Shown here piece by piece: positions 51,270 through 60,587 of a stretch of 64,000 bases of DNA. How positions within the stretch are numbered: position 1 is the stretch's first letter; each line of letters opens with the position of its first letter. Source of the DNA: CAZMVY01 sp964653435 (GTDB lineage Bacteria > Planctomycetota > Phycisphaerae > UBA1845 > PWPN01); the NCBI GenBank assembly GCA_964653435.1, contig CAZZFA010000013.1:8800-72799 (forward strand). Reading direction: 5' to 3'. The translations under genes and the position numbers were made by a program. The notes under the pieces were generated by a model, which was not told the origin of the DNA, searched no databases, and worked only from the letters and a program-made list of their open reading frames with translations.

Positions 51270-53156
51270 ATGGCGATGAAACCGGACCGTTCGGATTATC
51301 TGGAACAGCAGCTATCGGCCTACCTTGATGGCGAGGTTACCGACGCGGAGCGCGCGGAGGTGGAGGCATACCTCGCCGCGAGCGAGGATGCGCGGCGCGT
51401 CTTCGAGGACCTGAGGCGCAACGCGGAATTGCTGCGTTCTCTGCCGCGGGCGAAGGCACCGGACGGCCTGCCGGAACTGGTCACTGCCGAGCTGGAGCGC
51501 AGGGAGCTGCTCGGCGAAGAGCCGCTGGGGGAGCCAGGCTCGCGGCCGGCCGCCCGCGGTGCGGGCCGATGGCTCGCCTCGGCAGCGGTCATCGTGCTCG
51601 CGGCGTCGGCGGGCCTGCTGACGTTTACGCACCTGCGACAGGGTTCTCCGCGACGGGCGCCGGCCCCCCTGGGGCCGATTGCCGACGTGCGCGACGGCTC
51701 ATCAGGGGCAGCGCGAGACGAGATGAGGGATGCGAGGCCGGCCGAGCCGGCGGCGGAGCAGAACGGGGCGGGTGGCGGGCATGAAGGTGGCGGCGCTGGT
51801 TCGATGTTGAGGATGACAACTCCGACGGTCAGCGGCACAGGAGGCAGCGTCCATTCTGTTGGCGATTTCGCCGTGACCAACGGGGTGGCCCAAGAGGGTG
51901 CCGGGGAACGGACCTATCCCGAGCGCGGCCGGCAGGAGTTCGCGGAGCGAGGTGGGCGGCAGGATGGCGGGATTGCAGCGAAGGGAATTGCCGGAGTTCC
52001 TCGCAAGCGGGGGCCGACGCTTGCGGAGGCTCCTCCGGCAGCAGACCACACACGGAGTACGGGCGGGGGCGTGACCGCAGATGCGGCTCTCGCGAGAGAA
52101 GAAAGCCGACACATCGCCGATGCGCTCGACAGGTGCCTCGGCGTCGTTGTAGATCAGATCAGCACCGCTTCGTCCGCGCCGGTGGCGCGCGATCACACTC
52201 TGGCGAAGGCGGGCACTTTCGAGATCAGCCTCGTCTATGCGGACCAGGAGGCGAAAGATGCGGCCGTCGGCCTCATCAAGGATACGCTGAGCCGTTCGCC
52301 GGCGATACGGAGTGCGGAGGCGTCGGCCGCTGCCTCCGCGCCGACATCACGACCCGGCGAGCCTGCGCATCCTGAGGTCTGCTTCTCGTACGTCGTCATG
52401 CCATCCGCCCCCGATTCTCGGGACAGTGCGATCATGGTCGATGCGACGCCGGAAACCGCGTCGATCGTCCTGTCGGCGATCGAAGATGTTGGCTGCCGTA
52501 TCGCGCCGGTCAGCGTCTCCGTTGAGCAGGGTGCTGCTTCCGGTTGGTCGGCCGTGCAGTCGCTCGGGCAAGCGTACGTAGCGAGGTGCGCCGGGTCGCC
52601 GGGCGATTCGGCCGGGGCGAGCGTCGCCTCGTTGACGAATTCGACAGGCGAGGTGACGTGGATCGCCTCGTCCGGGTCCGCTCCGGCGTCTCTGCATGAC
52701 TCTGTGGTCAGCCTCGGCGTCCAGCCTGCTGCAGCGGTGCCGGCCTCATCAAGGTCGTCGGAAGCGTTGGGCTATAGGGCCGAGACGCAGCCGACGTTGT
52801 CTGCATCGTACGCGCGCGCGATGACGCCCGCCCCTGGGACGGTTCCCACGCCTGCGGCTGTTCCCGCGCCCGCAAGCGATCGGGATTTCCAGGCGAGTGC
52901 CCCGCAGACCGTCGCCGCGGCGAAGGCGAATGCGCCTGTGCAGAGTAGGCGGACCGGGCATACGGTGGCGTTGCCGACGCCCCGGCAGTCGCAAGAGCGT
53001 TTCGAGCCTCCGTCCGTCCAGCCGGCCGCAGGCAAGGAGCGATTGCAGCTTCTGCTTCGCCTCCTGGTCGCGCCGGAGGCAGCCCCTGGCAGCGACGGTG
53101 CCACGCCCACGACGCACCCGGCGACTTCGAGCACCACTCGTAGCGCTGGCCCGTGA
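51270..53156 (+). CDS. Membrane anti-sigma-like regulator with large extracytoplasmic domain
   Basis: In 628 residues, the first 60 align with the zf-HC2 anti-sigma fold (YLEQQLSAYLDGEVTDAERAEVEAYLAASEDARRVFEDL), but the His and Cys zinc ligands are missing. A membrane helix (WLASAAVIVLAASAGLLTF, about 100-118) is followed by a Gly/Ala-rich low-complexity region and, from about 290, an alpha/beta domain (ADALDRCLGVVVDQ; TFEISLVYADQEAKDAAVGLI). A long Ala/Pro/Ser-rich tail completes it. A GTG at 51108 overlapping the sigma stop is an alternative start, giving 54 more codons of weak coding character. The role is inferred from the preceding sigma gene. Confidence 0.65.
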   Translation: MAMKPDRSDYLEQQLSAYLDGEVTDAERAEVEAYLAASEDARRVFEDLRRNAELLRSLPRAKAPDGLPELVTAELERRELLGEEPLGEPGSRPAARGAGRWLASAAVIVLAASAGLLTFTHLRQGSPRRAPAPLGPIADVRDGSSGAARDEMRDARPAEPAAEQNGAGGGHEGGGAGSMLRMTTPTVSGTGGSVHSVGDFAVTNGVAQEGAGERTYPERGRQEFAERGGRQDGGIAAKGIAGVPRKRGPTLAEAPPAADHTRSTGGGVTADAALAREESRHIADALDRCLGVVVDQISTASSAPVARDHTLAKAGTFEISLVYADQEAKDAAVGLIKDTLSRSPAIRSAEASAAASAPTSRPGEPAHPEVCFSYVVMPSAPDSRDSAIMVDATPETASIVLSAIEDVGCRIAPVSVSVEQGAASGWSAVQSLGQAYVARCAGSPGDSAGASVASLTNSTGEVTWIASSGSAPASLHDSVVSLGVQPAAAVPASSRSSEALGYRAETQPTLSASYARAMTPAPGTVPTPAAVPAPASDRDFQASAPQTVAAAKANAPVQSRRTGHTVALPTPRQSQERFEPPSVQPAAGKERLQLLLRLLVAPEAAPGSDGATPTTHPATSSTTRSAGP

Positions 53157-53875
53157 GTGGTCACCTCGTCGGGTAGCCCCGGCTTGCGATCCTGCATTTC
53201 TCGCTTGGTGGCATGGCTGCCGGGACGCCCCGAGGCGCATGGCCGAGGTCTTTTTCAGCGGCCTCGGCCGTTGGGTACCCCGGGTGGTCGGCGCGGGCAT
53301 CCGGCGCACGGAGGGCCGTCTCTGTGGCTGGAGGGGGATGCGCCGAATATGCCTCCGGGCGGAGGCGACCAGCTTGCCGGTACGCGGAATCTTCACGGAC
53401 GGCGGGGCTTCGGCCGTAAACATCTGTCAAATAAGCAGATAGGTGCAGAAACAGCCTCGCCGATACCGGCCCATACAGGGTTCCGTTGGGGTGGCGGCGG
53501 GGCGCCGACGCTCCGGGCGGGCGGGAACGGCCAGAAGATTTTTTTCGAGTGGGCGTTTTTTCGTATTGACACACGAGGCGGGTCGAATAGAATGGTGGGT
53601 AATTACCCCACCGGGCAGTCCGGCAGCGCCGCTCGCTGGGGGGACGGAGCGAAAACGATTTGAGGGAACCGCGGCAGCGGCGAGTGTGGCGCTGGCAGCA
53701 CCCACATCTCCCAGACGGTTCGTGAAACGTTTATTTGAGGAAGCGCGATCGAGGCAGCCGATCGTCCGTGCCGGGCGTGTCGGCGGCTGACCGGGTTTTT
53801 TCGGCTGGGTGTCATTGTGGGAACTGTGCCGGCGGGCCCGTTGCGGGTGTCCGGCGGAACGAAAGGAGCTTTTCG
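53157..53875. other. Long leader and intergenic region of the PEP-CTERM gene
   Basis: These 719 bp contain a near-consensus promoter at 53566-53593 and a leader of about 275 nt. A GC-rich segment followed by T6 (53797-53802) lies inside the leader and could be an attenuator. No gene was recognised. Confidence 0.5.
53566..53593 (+). promoter_or_regulatory. Sigma-70-type promoter for the PEP-CTERM gene
   Basis: TTGACA (53566-53571) and TAGAAT (53588-53593) are separated by 16 bp, downstream of T-rich runs. It is the closest match to consensus in the window. Confidence 0.65.
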
Positions 53876-55201
53876 ATGAGAACGTCGGTACGAAACGCGG
53901 TGATCGTGAGTGCGCTCGCGTTCGCGACAGTGCTGTCGAGCGGCGCTTGGGCGCTGCCTTTATCACAGGTCTTCTTCCCTGAGGCAAACCGCCTTATCGG
54001 GGACCCGCGCCGGGGGACGGACGAGATTTATCAGGGTGTTGCCTATAGGAACCCGGACAACATCATCAATGGCACGCCGACAGTGCCCGGTCAGGTTCCC
54101 GGCCAGATCGAGTCGCTTCGCAATGTCGGTATCGGGTACACGGGGATCAATATCCCGCAACCCTGTGATGTTACGGGAGTGCCGGCGGATCCGCGAAGCG
54201 TGTTGGGGTCGAACCCCGCGGAGGTATTGGCAGGCGCGAATCCACTGGTGAGCAACACGTGGGGTGTCCGTGCCGGTGCGGCCGTCCAGTGGCAGACCGA
54301 CCAGGATGGTTCTGCCGTGTCCCTGACGCCCCTGGGCGTCAACAGCGGGCAGGCCTACAACATTACTCCGGGCACATTGTTCTCCGTGGCGTTCGGCCTG
54401 AATCCTGCCGGCGTGCCGACAATCGTATCGCCCGTCGACGTCGGCGGCGCGCCGGGGTCGGTCGGCGGCGACGGCCTTGCCGATTTCGTCCCGTGGGTGC
54501 GTGATCTCGCGAATCCGAATCAGTTGGTCACCGGGTTCGGGATCAATGGTCTGGACCGGGCGGCCATTGACGGGTACTTTGCCGCGCTGGGTCCGAATGC
54601 CTTCGGCGTGGGCGTCACTCCCGCGCAGGTTTACGCGGCCCTGATTGCCCGCGTCGATGTGTGGGAAGGCGGGGCGCTGTTCGATCAGGTCGCCGGTTCG
54701 TTCGACGCGAGGAACTTCAACCACAACGGTGGGACGAACGGGATGGCGGGTGACGAGCTCAACGACGCGGTCGACGGCACACTCCTGCTCAGCGGTGAGC
54801 TTTCCAATATCCAGATCCAGAACTACTGGACGGCCCAGATTCTTCTCGACGGCCAGGGTCGGCCGGTCCTCAACAACGGGCAGTTCGTAGCCGTGCCCGG
54901 TACCGTCAAGCGGACGATCAAGATCGTGGCCGATGTCACATACGACGGCGGGACGCTGCTGCATTGGCTCACGAATACTCACGGCGTGATCAGCGCCAAC
55001 TACAACGGAATCCCGTTTGCGAACGTCGACACGGTGACGCAGGGAACCCATGCGAATATCGCGGCTTACGACTTTGTTGGCGACCGGACGACGTCGTACG
55101 ACGCTTCGCAGACGTTCCAGGCGATTCCCGAGCCGCTGACGATGCTTTCGGGCGTTCTGGCGATCGGGGCGCTGGGTGGCTACATCCGCCGTCGGCGATG
55201 A
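53876..55201 (+). CDS. PEP-CTERM secreted protein, paralog of the protein at 57945
   Basis: The 441 residues have a signal peptide (VIVSALAFATVLSSGAWA) and a body shared with the gene at 57945: ANRLIGDPRRGTDEIY, VPGQVPGQIESLR, FDARNFNHNGGT and GELSNIQIQNYWTAQILLD are nearly the same. The end is a canonical PEP-CTERM signal (IPEPLTMLSGVLAIGALGGYIRRRR, written here in parts: IPEPLT, then the helix, then RRRR). That signal is processed by an exosortase, which is not in the window. AAAGGAG lies ahead of the ATG at 53876. Function is unknown; biofilm or exopolysaccharide-linked roles are typical for such proteins. Confidence 0.85.
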   Translation: MRTSVRNAVIVSALAFATVLSSGAWALPLSQVFFPEANRLIGDPRRGTDEIYQGVAYRNPDNIINGTPTVPGQVPGQIESLRNVGIGYTGINIPQPCDVTGVPADPRSVLGSNPAEVLAGANPLVSNTWGVRAGAAVQWQTDQDGSAVSLTPLGVNSGQAYNITPGTLFSVAFGLNPAGVPTIVSPVDVGGAPGSVGGDGLADFVPWVRDLANPNQLVTGFGINGLDRAAIDGYFAALGPNAFGVGVTPAQVYAALIARVDVWEGGALFDQVAGSFDARNFNHNGGTNGMAGDELNDAVDGTLLLSGELSNIQIQNYWTAQILLDGQGRPVLNNGQFVAVPGTVKRTIKIVADVTYDGGTLLHWLTNTHGVISANYNGIPFANVDTVTQGTHANIAAYDFVGDRTTSYDASQTFQAIPEPLTMLSGVLAIGALGGYIRRRR

Positions 55202-55244
55202 GCGATCGGCGTATCGGCACGAACGATGTTCTCTGATGAATTGG

Positions 55245-55288
55245 ACCGCCCGACGGACCGATCAAGGGCCGCCGGGCGGTTTCCTTTT
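55245..55288 (+). terminator. Terminator after the PEP-CTERM gene
   Basis: ACCGCCCG pairs with CGGGCGGT around a loop, followed by TTTCCTTTT. It lies 44 bp after the stop. Confidence 0.75.
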
Positions 55289-55302
55289 GCTGGCTGGGCG
55301 GG

Positions 55303-56115
55303 TTATGCATCCCGGAAGGAAGCTGGCGCGTTGTCGGACCCTTGAGGAACGCGCGACTTGACTTCGGCGATCTTCCTGGCGGGAATCCCGCCCCAGATTT
55401 CCCCGGCGTGGATTCTCGTATTCTTCGCCACGACCGCTCCGGTCGCGACAATCGCGTCGTCTCCCACCTGCGTCCCGGGGCTGACGAACGCAAAGGCTCC
55501 GATGGTTGCGCGTCTGCCGATCGTGACCGGCGCTATGGTGATCGCATCTCGCTCAATCAGGTGAGCAGAAAGAAACGCTCCGTCGCCAATGAGGGCGTCG
55601 TCGCCGATCGTTGTCATGAAGGGGTCGGCGATGGTAGCGTCGACTCCCAGCGAAATGCGCTTGCCCACGGCGGCCTCCATTGCCCGCAGGAAAAACGGTC
55701 CGAGGAAGGAGAACCCTGTTACGGCGTTCCGGAAGAAACTGCGGCGAGGAAGCGAGGCCAGGGCCGCCTTTCGAAGCCATAGCCGCGCCGCCGGCGAGTC
55801 CAACGGATACGTGCCGGGTTGAATCCTGCCGCGGGCGAACAGGAGGCGCAGCACGAGGAGGGCGAGAACCGCACCGACCGGGAACGTGAAGTAGCAGAGG
55901 ACCAGGACGAGCGCATCGAGCACAAGGTTCGGGGTCCACAGAGCGTGACCGATGCCAAGCGTCGCCAGGGTGGCGGCGGAGAGGGCGAGAGGGTCGGCAA
56001 GGAGGACGAACACCAGCGTCAGGCAACCCGCGCGGCGCGCCGCCTGTCGCAACGTGCGGCCTTTCGTGGTCGGGTTCTCCTTCGGGGCGGAGCTTGTCGG
56101 GGAGATGTCGCTCAC
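55303..56115 (-). CDS. Membrane hexapeptide-repeat acyltransferase
   Basis: The 270 residues have two to three membrane helices in the first half (LTLVFVLLADPLALSAATL; LVLDALVLVLCYFTFPVGAV). A left-handed beta-helix follows, with hexapeptide turns (GVDATIADPFMTTIGDDALIG; ITIAPVTIGRRATIGAFAFV; GTQVGDDAIVATGAVVAKN). It is the acyl- or acetyltransferase type that acts on sugars or amines. The GTG start overlaps the stop of the upstream glycosyltransferase (GTGA), so the two are coupled and likely modify one glycan. Confidence 0.82.
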   Translation of the reverse strand: MSDISPTSSAPKENPTTKGRTLRQAARRAGCLTLVFVLLADPLALSAATLATLGIGHALWTPNLVLDALVLVLCYFTFPVGAVLALLVLRLLFARGRIQPGTYPLDSPAARLWLRKAALASLPRRSFFRNAVTGFSFLGPFFLRAMEAAVGKRISLGVDATIADPFMTTIGDDALIGDGAFLSAHLIERDAITIAPVTIGRRATIGAFAFVSPGTQVGDDAIVATGAVVAKNTRIHAGEIWGGIPARKIAEVKSRVPQGSDNAPASFRDA

Positions 56116-57296
56116 GACTGCACCACAGTGACTCGCGAGGCGTTGTCCAGGCGATACGTAACACCTCGCCACGTAACCTGAGATCGGAACAGGGAGACGA
56201 CGACGTTCAGCATGAACAGCAGCACGGCCGCGGGGGCGACCAGAAGATACCAGGGTGCTCCGCGCCGGACGACGTTCCGAGGCCGACCCTTCAGCATGCG
56301 CAGGGCCGTCGTAAGGATGAACGGCGATGTAAGGAAGCTTGCGTACAGGGGGAAGAAACAGGCGACCGCGAATGCCGATATGCCGAATCGGACGATCGAA
56401 TGTGCGCCGATCGCGACGAATGCGATTGTCAGGGCGTATGTGGATGCGGAAAGCGTCCAGAAATCCCTGGTATAGACGCGGGCGATAATAGTCTGACGGT
56501 TCGTCCACTCGATCGTCTCGAGCGTTCCCGAATCCTCCTCCGATGCGACGAGGCACTGCGGCACAAACCGTATGGGTAGCCCGCGGCGACGCAGGGCATG
56601 CGTTAGGCCCATGTCGTCGCTGATGCTGTGTTGCCACGCGGAAACAATGTCCGAGGATTCGAAGGTTTCCCGGCGGATCGCCATGGCGCCGCCCCAGGCG
56701 TAGTTGTACTTCGGATGCGTTAGAAACAGGATGCCCCCGGCGTTCCAGGTGCTTCGGAGCCAGCTTCCGAATCCGCCGCGGACCGGGACATACCAGCGGT
56801 AACCGGTCGAGGCGCCGATCTTCGGGTCCACAAGGGGATCCACGAGGTGCCGGAGAAAACCGCGATCGGGGCGGCCGTCGGAATCGACAAACACCAGCAC
56901 CTCCGTGCTCTCTCGGACCTCGCGAAGCGCACGAAGCTGATTGTTCACCTTCTGGCCGCGCTCGAGGGACAGGCCCGCGTGCACCAGCTTCGCCGGCACC
57001 TTGGCATTGCGCTGAATGAGTCTGCGTATCGCCGGGCAGGCCTCGTCCTCTGCGGTGGCCGTGGCGAAGATGATCTCGAAATCAGGGTAGTCCTGGTCGA
57101 AGATCGCCTGAATGTTCTCCTCAAAGCCGGGATCAAGTCCCCTGCACGGAAGAATGACGCTGATCCTGGGCGTGTAACAGGTCGGCGGCCGGGCCAACTC
57201 GCGGAGCACATACCGGCGGAATCGCATCGCGAGCATTATCGGCAACGCCCCGAGCGCGATGGCTGTCGTAGCGAGAACTACGCCTGACCCGTTCAT
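56112..57296 (-). CDS. Ceramide-glucosyltransferase-like (GT21/GT2) membrane glycosyltransferase
   Basis: The 394-residue protein has an N-terminal helix (LATTAIALGALPIMLAM). A GT-A domain follows with ISVILPCRGLDPGFEENI, VFVDSDGRP, the metal site, SDDMGLTHALRRRG, and a QXXRW-like WTNRQTIIAR. Three C-terminal helices complete it. The whole resembles GT21 enzymes that put glucose on ceramide; the lipid in a bacterium is not known. It is followed by a coupled acyltransferase. A promoter is seen at 57490-57517. Confidence 0.82.
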   Translation of the reverse strand: MNGSGVVLATTAIALGALPIMLAMRFRRYVLRELARPPTCYTPRISVILPCRGLDPGFEENIQAIFDQDYPDFEIIFATATAEDEACPAIRRLIQRNAKVPAKLVHAGLSLERGQKVNNQLRALREVRESTEVLVFVDSDGRPDRGFLRHLVDPLVDPKIGASTGYRWYVPVRGGFGSWLRSTWNAGGILFLTHPKYNYAWGGAMAIRRETFESSDIVSAWQHSISDDMGLTHALRRRGLPIRFVPQCLVASEEDSGTLETIEWTNRQTIIARVYTRDFWTLSASTYALTIAFVAIGAHSIVRFGISAFAVACFFPLYASFLTSPFILTTALRMLKGRPRNVVRRGAPWYLLVAPAAVLLFMLNVVVSLFRSQVTWRGVTYRLDNASRVTVVQS

Positions 57297-57489
57297 CAAA
57301 CCCCGCCTCGGCCCGTTCGTGGCCCTCAATCGCCGCAGAACCAAGGACGGTCAGTCTTCGGCGGTTGGCTCGTGCAATACCCCGGCGACACTCGGTTTGA
57401 CAGTGCGATCCCGCTTCCTGGAATCGGAGCGTCTGCTTCGCACTTTATCTGAATCCAGGGCAGGGGCCAATCTTTTCACTTCGACATCG

Positions 57490-57517
57490 AGGATAGCGCG
57501 TCAATAACCGGTGTCAA
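57490..57517 (-). promoter_or_regulatory. Promoter of the GT21-like gene
   Basis: On the minus strand TTGACA (57517-57512) and TATCCT (57495-57490) are 16 bp apart. Confidence 0.55.
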
Positions 57518-57648
57518 TCCGATAATACCGCGTGCCCTTGACTGCCTTGTCCCTCGCCGGCATGGTACGGGGGATCCGGCACGGTCAAGATTCCTCCCGA
57601 CCGGGTGTTCCCCCGAGAATCATTTTATTGAAATTCGCTGTTTTTTTG

Positions 57649-57679
57649 TTGAACACGAAGAGGTCTCCAGGCTTAGAAT
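57649..57679 (+). promoter_or_regulatory. Weak promoter candidate of the surface-protein gene at 57945
   Basis: TTGAAC (57649-57654) and TAGAAT (57674-57679) are 19 bp apart, after a T7 run. The spacing is longer than usual. The TAGAAT and T-rich run resemble the paralog's promoter. Confidence 0.4.
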
Positions 57680-57944
57680 ATGGCTGAAGCGGGCGTCTCG
57701 CATCGCGTCGTCGAAGGGGCCTATCGGCGTGGTACGGCGCGTGAGTCGCCGCGCAAGCGAGCGTGGTCGGGCAGCAACCACAACGGGTCTTTTTCGGGGT
57801 CGGATTGTCGGTGGCAGGCAACAGGGCTTGCGGCTGACGGAGTGACCGTGAGCGCGTCGGCGGTTCCGCGCGGCGCGCTCGATGCCGGTCCAGGTGTCGG
57901 GGCCGTCACCCAGAGTGCGGCCCACGGAACAAAGGAGCTGCTTC

Positions 57945-60320
57945 ATGCCATCCGTGACTCGGAGTGTGGTTCTGAGCGTTGCGGCGGTTGCGATGCTTGC
58001 TGCTGCAGCCGCAGCCGAGACGTGTCCCTTCTACTGGTTCGCGGGGGACAGTAACCGGCTGATCGGCGATCCTCGTCGGGGGACGGACGAGATCTACATC
58101 AACTCGGCCGGTACGTACCTGACCCCGGCGAACATCAAGAACGGCGTGCCGGTCGGCATCGGTCAGGTGCCCGGTCAGATCGAATCGCTGCGTGCCGGCG
58201 GCGGGGGGTACGTGGGTGTCAACGTCCCGCAGCCGTGCGACGTGTCCGGCGTGCCGGCGGATGGGCGGGCGGGCCTGGTTAATCCGATTCCGCCTCTTCC
58301 GGCAACCTACGGTGTGCCCGGCCGGATGTGGGGTGTGCGGGCCGGTGTCGCGGTTCAGTGGCAGACGGTCCAGGACGGCGCATCGCGGCTGCTGAATCCG
58401 CTCGGAATGGTCAGCGGGCAAGCCTACCGGATAACGCCTGCCACGTTGTTCTCTGTAGCGTTCGGCATGGATCCCGGTGGGGCCGTGACGATCGTTACGC
58501 CCGCCGACGCAGGCGGCGCGCCCGGATCGGCAGTCGGCGACGGCATCGCGGACTTCCTTGGCTGGGTGCGGAATCTGAACAACCCCGGCCAGTTGATCAC
58601 GGGCTACGGGATCAAGGCGTGGGATCGGGCCATGATCGACGGCTACTTTGCGGCCGACCCGGATGCCTTCGGGGTCGGCGTTACGCCGGCGCAGGTTCAT
58701 TCGGCGCTCACTGCCCGCGTCGACGTGTGGTGCGGCGGCGAACTCTTCGATCCGGTCACGGGGGTGTTCGACGCGCGGAACTTCAATCACAACGGTGGAA
58801 CGTATGCACAGCCGGGCGACGAACTCAACGATGCGGTGGACGGCGCGCTACTTCTGACGGGCGAACTCTCGAACATCCAGATCCAGAACGTCTGGACCGC
58901 GCAGATCCTGCTCGATGCGAGGGGGAACCCCGTTTTGGCGAATGGCCAGTTTGTAGCCGTGCCCGGCACGGTCCGGCGGACGATCAAGGCGCAGGGCGAT
59001 ATCCGTTGGGACGGCGGCTCGCTTTTTGGTTCCCTTGCCAATGCGAACGGCGTCTTCAGCGTCAACTGGAACGACATCCCATTTACGAATGTAGACACGG
59101 CTACCAACGGCACCCACGCTGTAGTGACGGCCTATGACTTCGTGGGCGATGCGATCACGTCCTACGATGCGTCGGTGACGTTTGAGCTGGCCCGGTGCAA
59201 GCTGGAGGTCAGCAAGACCTGCGAGCCGTCGTACAAGCGGACGTGGGATTGGGACATTACCAAGGAGTGCACGCCTTCGTCGTTGCGTCTGTCGCCGGGA
59301 GAGAGCTATCCGATCGACGTCGCGATCAAGGTCTGCGAGAAGGGCTACACCGACAGCGACTTCGCCGTGAGCGGCAAGATCACGGTCAAGAACCCCTGCT
59401 CCGATGACGCGGTGATCGAGGGCATCTCCGACATCGTGTCGCCCGACATCGCAGCCACCGTCACCGAGTGCGACGGCAGCCCGGCCGTGTTCCCGTTCAC
59501 CCTCCCGGCGGGGCAGACGCACGAGTGGTGCTATCACGCCGCCTTGCCGGATAAGTCCACCCGCACGAACACGGCCACCGTCACCACCACCGCCGACAGC
59601 GCCGTTGACGGCAACGTGAGCGATCCGTGCACGATCGATTTCACCAACGTCCCGCCAGCGGACGAGATCGATGAGTGCGTCACCGTTTCGGACGAGCATT
59701 GTGTCACTACTCCGGTAGAGATATGCGTCGGTGATACTGACCTGGTCAACGGGTGCAAGTCGTTCACGTGTCAGATCCCGGTTACCTGCGAAAACGCTCC
59801 GGAGTTCACCGACACGGCCACGCTTGTTACGAACGACAGGAGGATTACCAGCACGGCGACGTGCGGCGTCTCCATCGAGTGCGGCGGCGGCTGCACGCTC
59901 ACCTGGGGCTACTGGAAGACCCACTCCATCTACGGGCCGGCGGCGCATCCGGATGCGACGTGGTACAAACTCGGCCCGCTCGGGCCGGACACGCCCTTTT
60001 TCATCAGCGGCCAGACGTATTACCAGGTGCTCCAGACCTCCCCGGCGGGCGGCAACGCGTACTATATCCTGGCCCACCAGTACATCGCGGCCCAGCTCAA
60101 CCAGTTGGCCGGGGCCCCGATACCCGCGGATGTGCTCGATGCGTTCAACAAGGCCACCAAGCTGTTCCAGACGTACACGCCCGCGGACCTGAACAAGAAG
60201 GGCGGCTCGGCGTCGAAGATGCGCGCCGTGTTTATCGGCTACGCCGGGCTACTGGGCAGCTATAACGAGGGGCTTGTCGGTCCGGGCCATTGTGACAAGC
60301 CGGCAGTTCCCGAGACGTAG
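57945..60320 (+). CDS. Secreted modular surface protein, paralog of the PEP-CTERM protein
   Basis: The 791 residues have a signal (VVLSVAAVAMLAAAAAAE) and a first half (about 20-425) paralogous to the gene at 53876 (DSNRLIGDPRRGTDEIY; VPGQIESLRAG; FDARNFNHNGGT; GELSNIQIQNVWTAQILLD). A Cys-rich middle with DUF11-like strand repeats follows, then a domain with LTWGYWKTHSIYG and a helical end (IAAQLNQLAGAPIPADV). There is no PEP-CTERM. The TAG stop is directly followed, in the same frame, by a calcium-loop cassette. AAAGGAG lies before the ATG. Confidence 0.85.
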   Translation: MPSVTRSVVLSVAAVAMLAAAAAAETCPFYWFAGDSNRLIGDPRRGTDEIYINSAGTYLTPANIKNGVPVGIGQVPGQIESLRAGGGGYVGVNVPQPCDVSGVPADGRAGLVNPIPPLPATYGVPGRMWGVRAGVAVQWQTVQDGASRLLNPLGMVSGQAYRITPATLFSVAFGMDPGGAVTIVTPADAGGAPGSAVGDGIADFLGWVRNLNNPGQLITGYGIKAWDRAMIDGYFAADPDAFGVGVTPAQVHSALTARVDVWCGGELFDPVTGVFDARNFNHNGGTYAQPGDELNDAVDGALLLTGELSNIQIQNVWTAQILLDARGNPVLANGQFVAVPGTVRRTIKAQGDIRWDGGSLFGSLANANGVFSVNWNDIPFTNVDTATNGTHAVVTAYDFVGDAITSYDASVTFELARCKLEVSKTCEPSYKRTWDWDITKECTPSSLRLSPGESYPIDVAIKVCEKGYTDSDFAVSGKITVKNPCSDDAVIEGISDIVSPDIAATVTECDGSPAVFPFTLPAGQTHEWCYHAALPDKSTRTNTATVTTTADSAVDGNVSDPCTIDFTNVPPADEIDECVTVSDEHCVTTPVEICVGDTDLVNGCKSFTCQIPVTCENAPEFTDTATLVTNDRRITSTATCGVSIECGGGCTLTWGYWKTHSIYGPAAHPDATWYKLGPLGPDTPFFISGQTYYQVLQTSPAGGNAYYILAHQYIAAQLNQLAGAPIPADVLDAFNKATKLFQTYTPADLNKKGGSASKMRAVFIGYAGLLGSYNEGLVGPGHCDKPAVPET

Positions 60321-60587
60321 GCGGCTTCGGCTGTGGCGCTGGCCGCGGACCCCGCCGCGGAGGACCTGCCGGCGGATGTGGGCGGCCCGGACTTCGATCT
60401 CAGCGGCAGCGTCGACATCCGCGACTTCATGCACTTCCAGGACTGCTTTGCCGGGCCAAATCGCGTTCCAGCCTCGGGGTGCCGCGATTCGGACGTGGAC
60501 GGCGACGGCGACGTGGACATGATGGACTTCGCCGTGTTCCAGGCGTGTTTCAACGGGCCGAACCGCCTGCCGCAGTGCCGGGCCTGA
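60321..60587 (+). pseudogene. Calcium-loop C-terminal cassette cut off by an in-frame TAG
   Basis: The 89 codons after the stop at 60318-60320 are open in the same frame as the surface protein. They read GPDFDLSGSVDIRDFMHFQD, CFAGPNR, DSDVDGDGDVDMMDF and CFNGPNRLPQC, the same paired EF-hand and NGPN arrangement as the tails at 9470-9655 and 31850-32040. Without the TAG this would be the natural C-terminus of the surface protein. It could be a nonsense mutation, a readthrough codon or a sequence error. An independent start (GTG at 60333) lacks a signal peptide, so separate export is unlikely. Confidence 0.75.

Larger units (their letters stand above)
57297..57944. other. Divergent leader region with two promoter candidates
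   Basis: These 648 bp separate the GT21-like gene (minus) from the surface-protein gene (plus). Each side has a promoter candidate, and the plus leader is about 265 nt long. No gene was recognised. Confidence 0.5.

Noticed and set aside
60333..60587. An independent small gene starting at GTG 60333
   Set aside because: It has no ribosome binding site or signal peptide and is in the same frame as the preceding protein, so it is treated as a severed tail.
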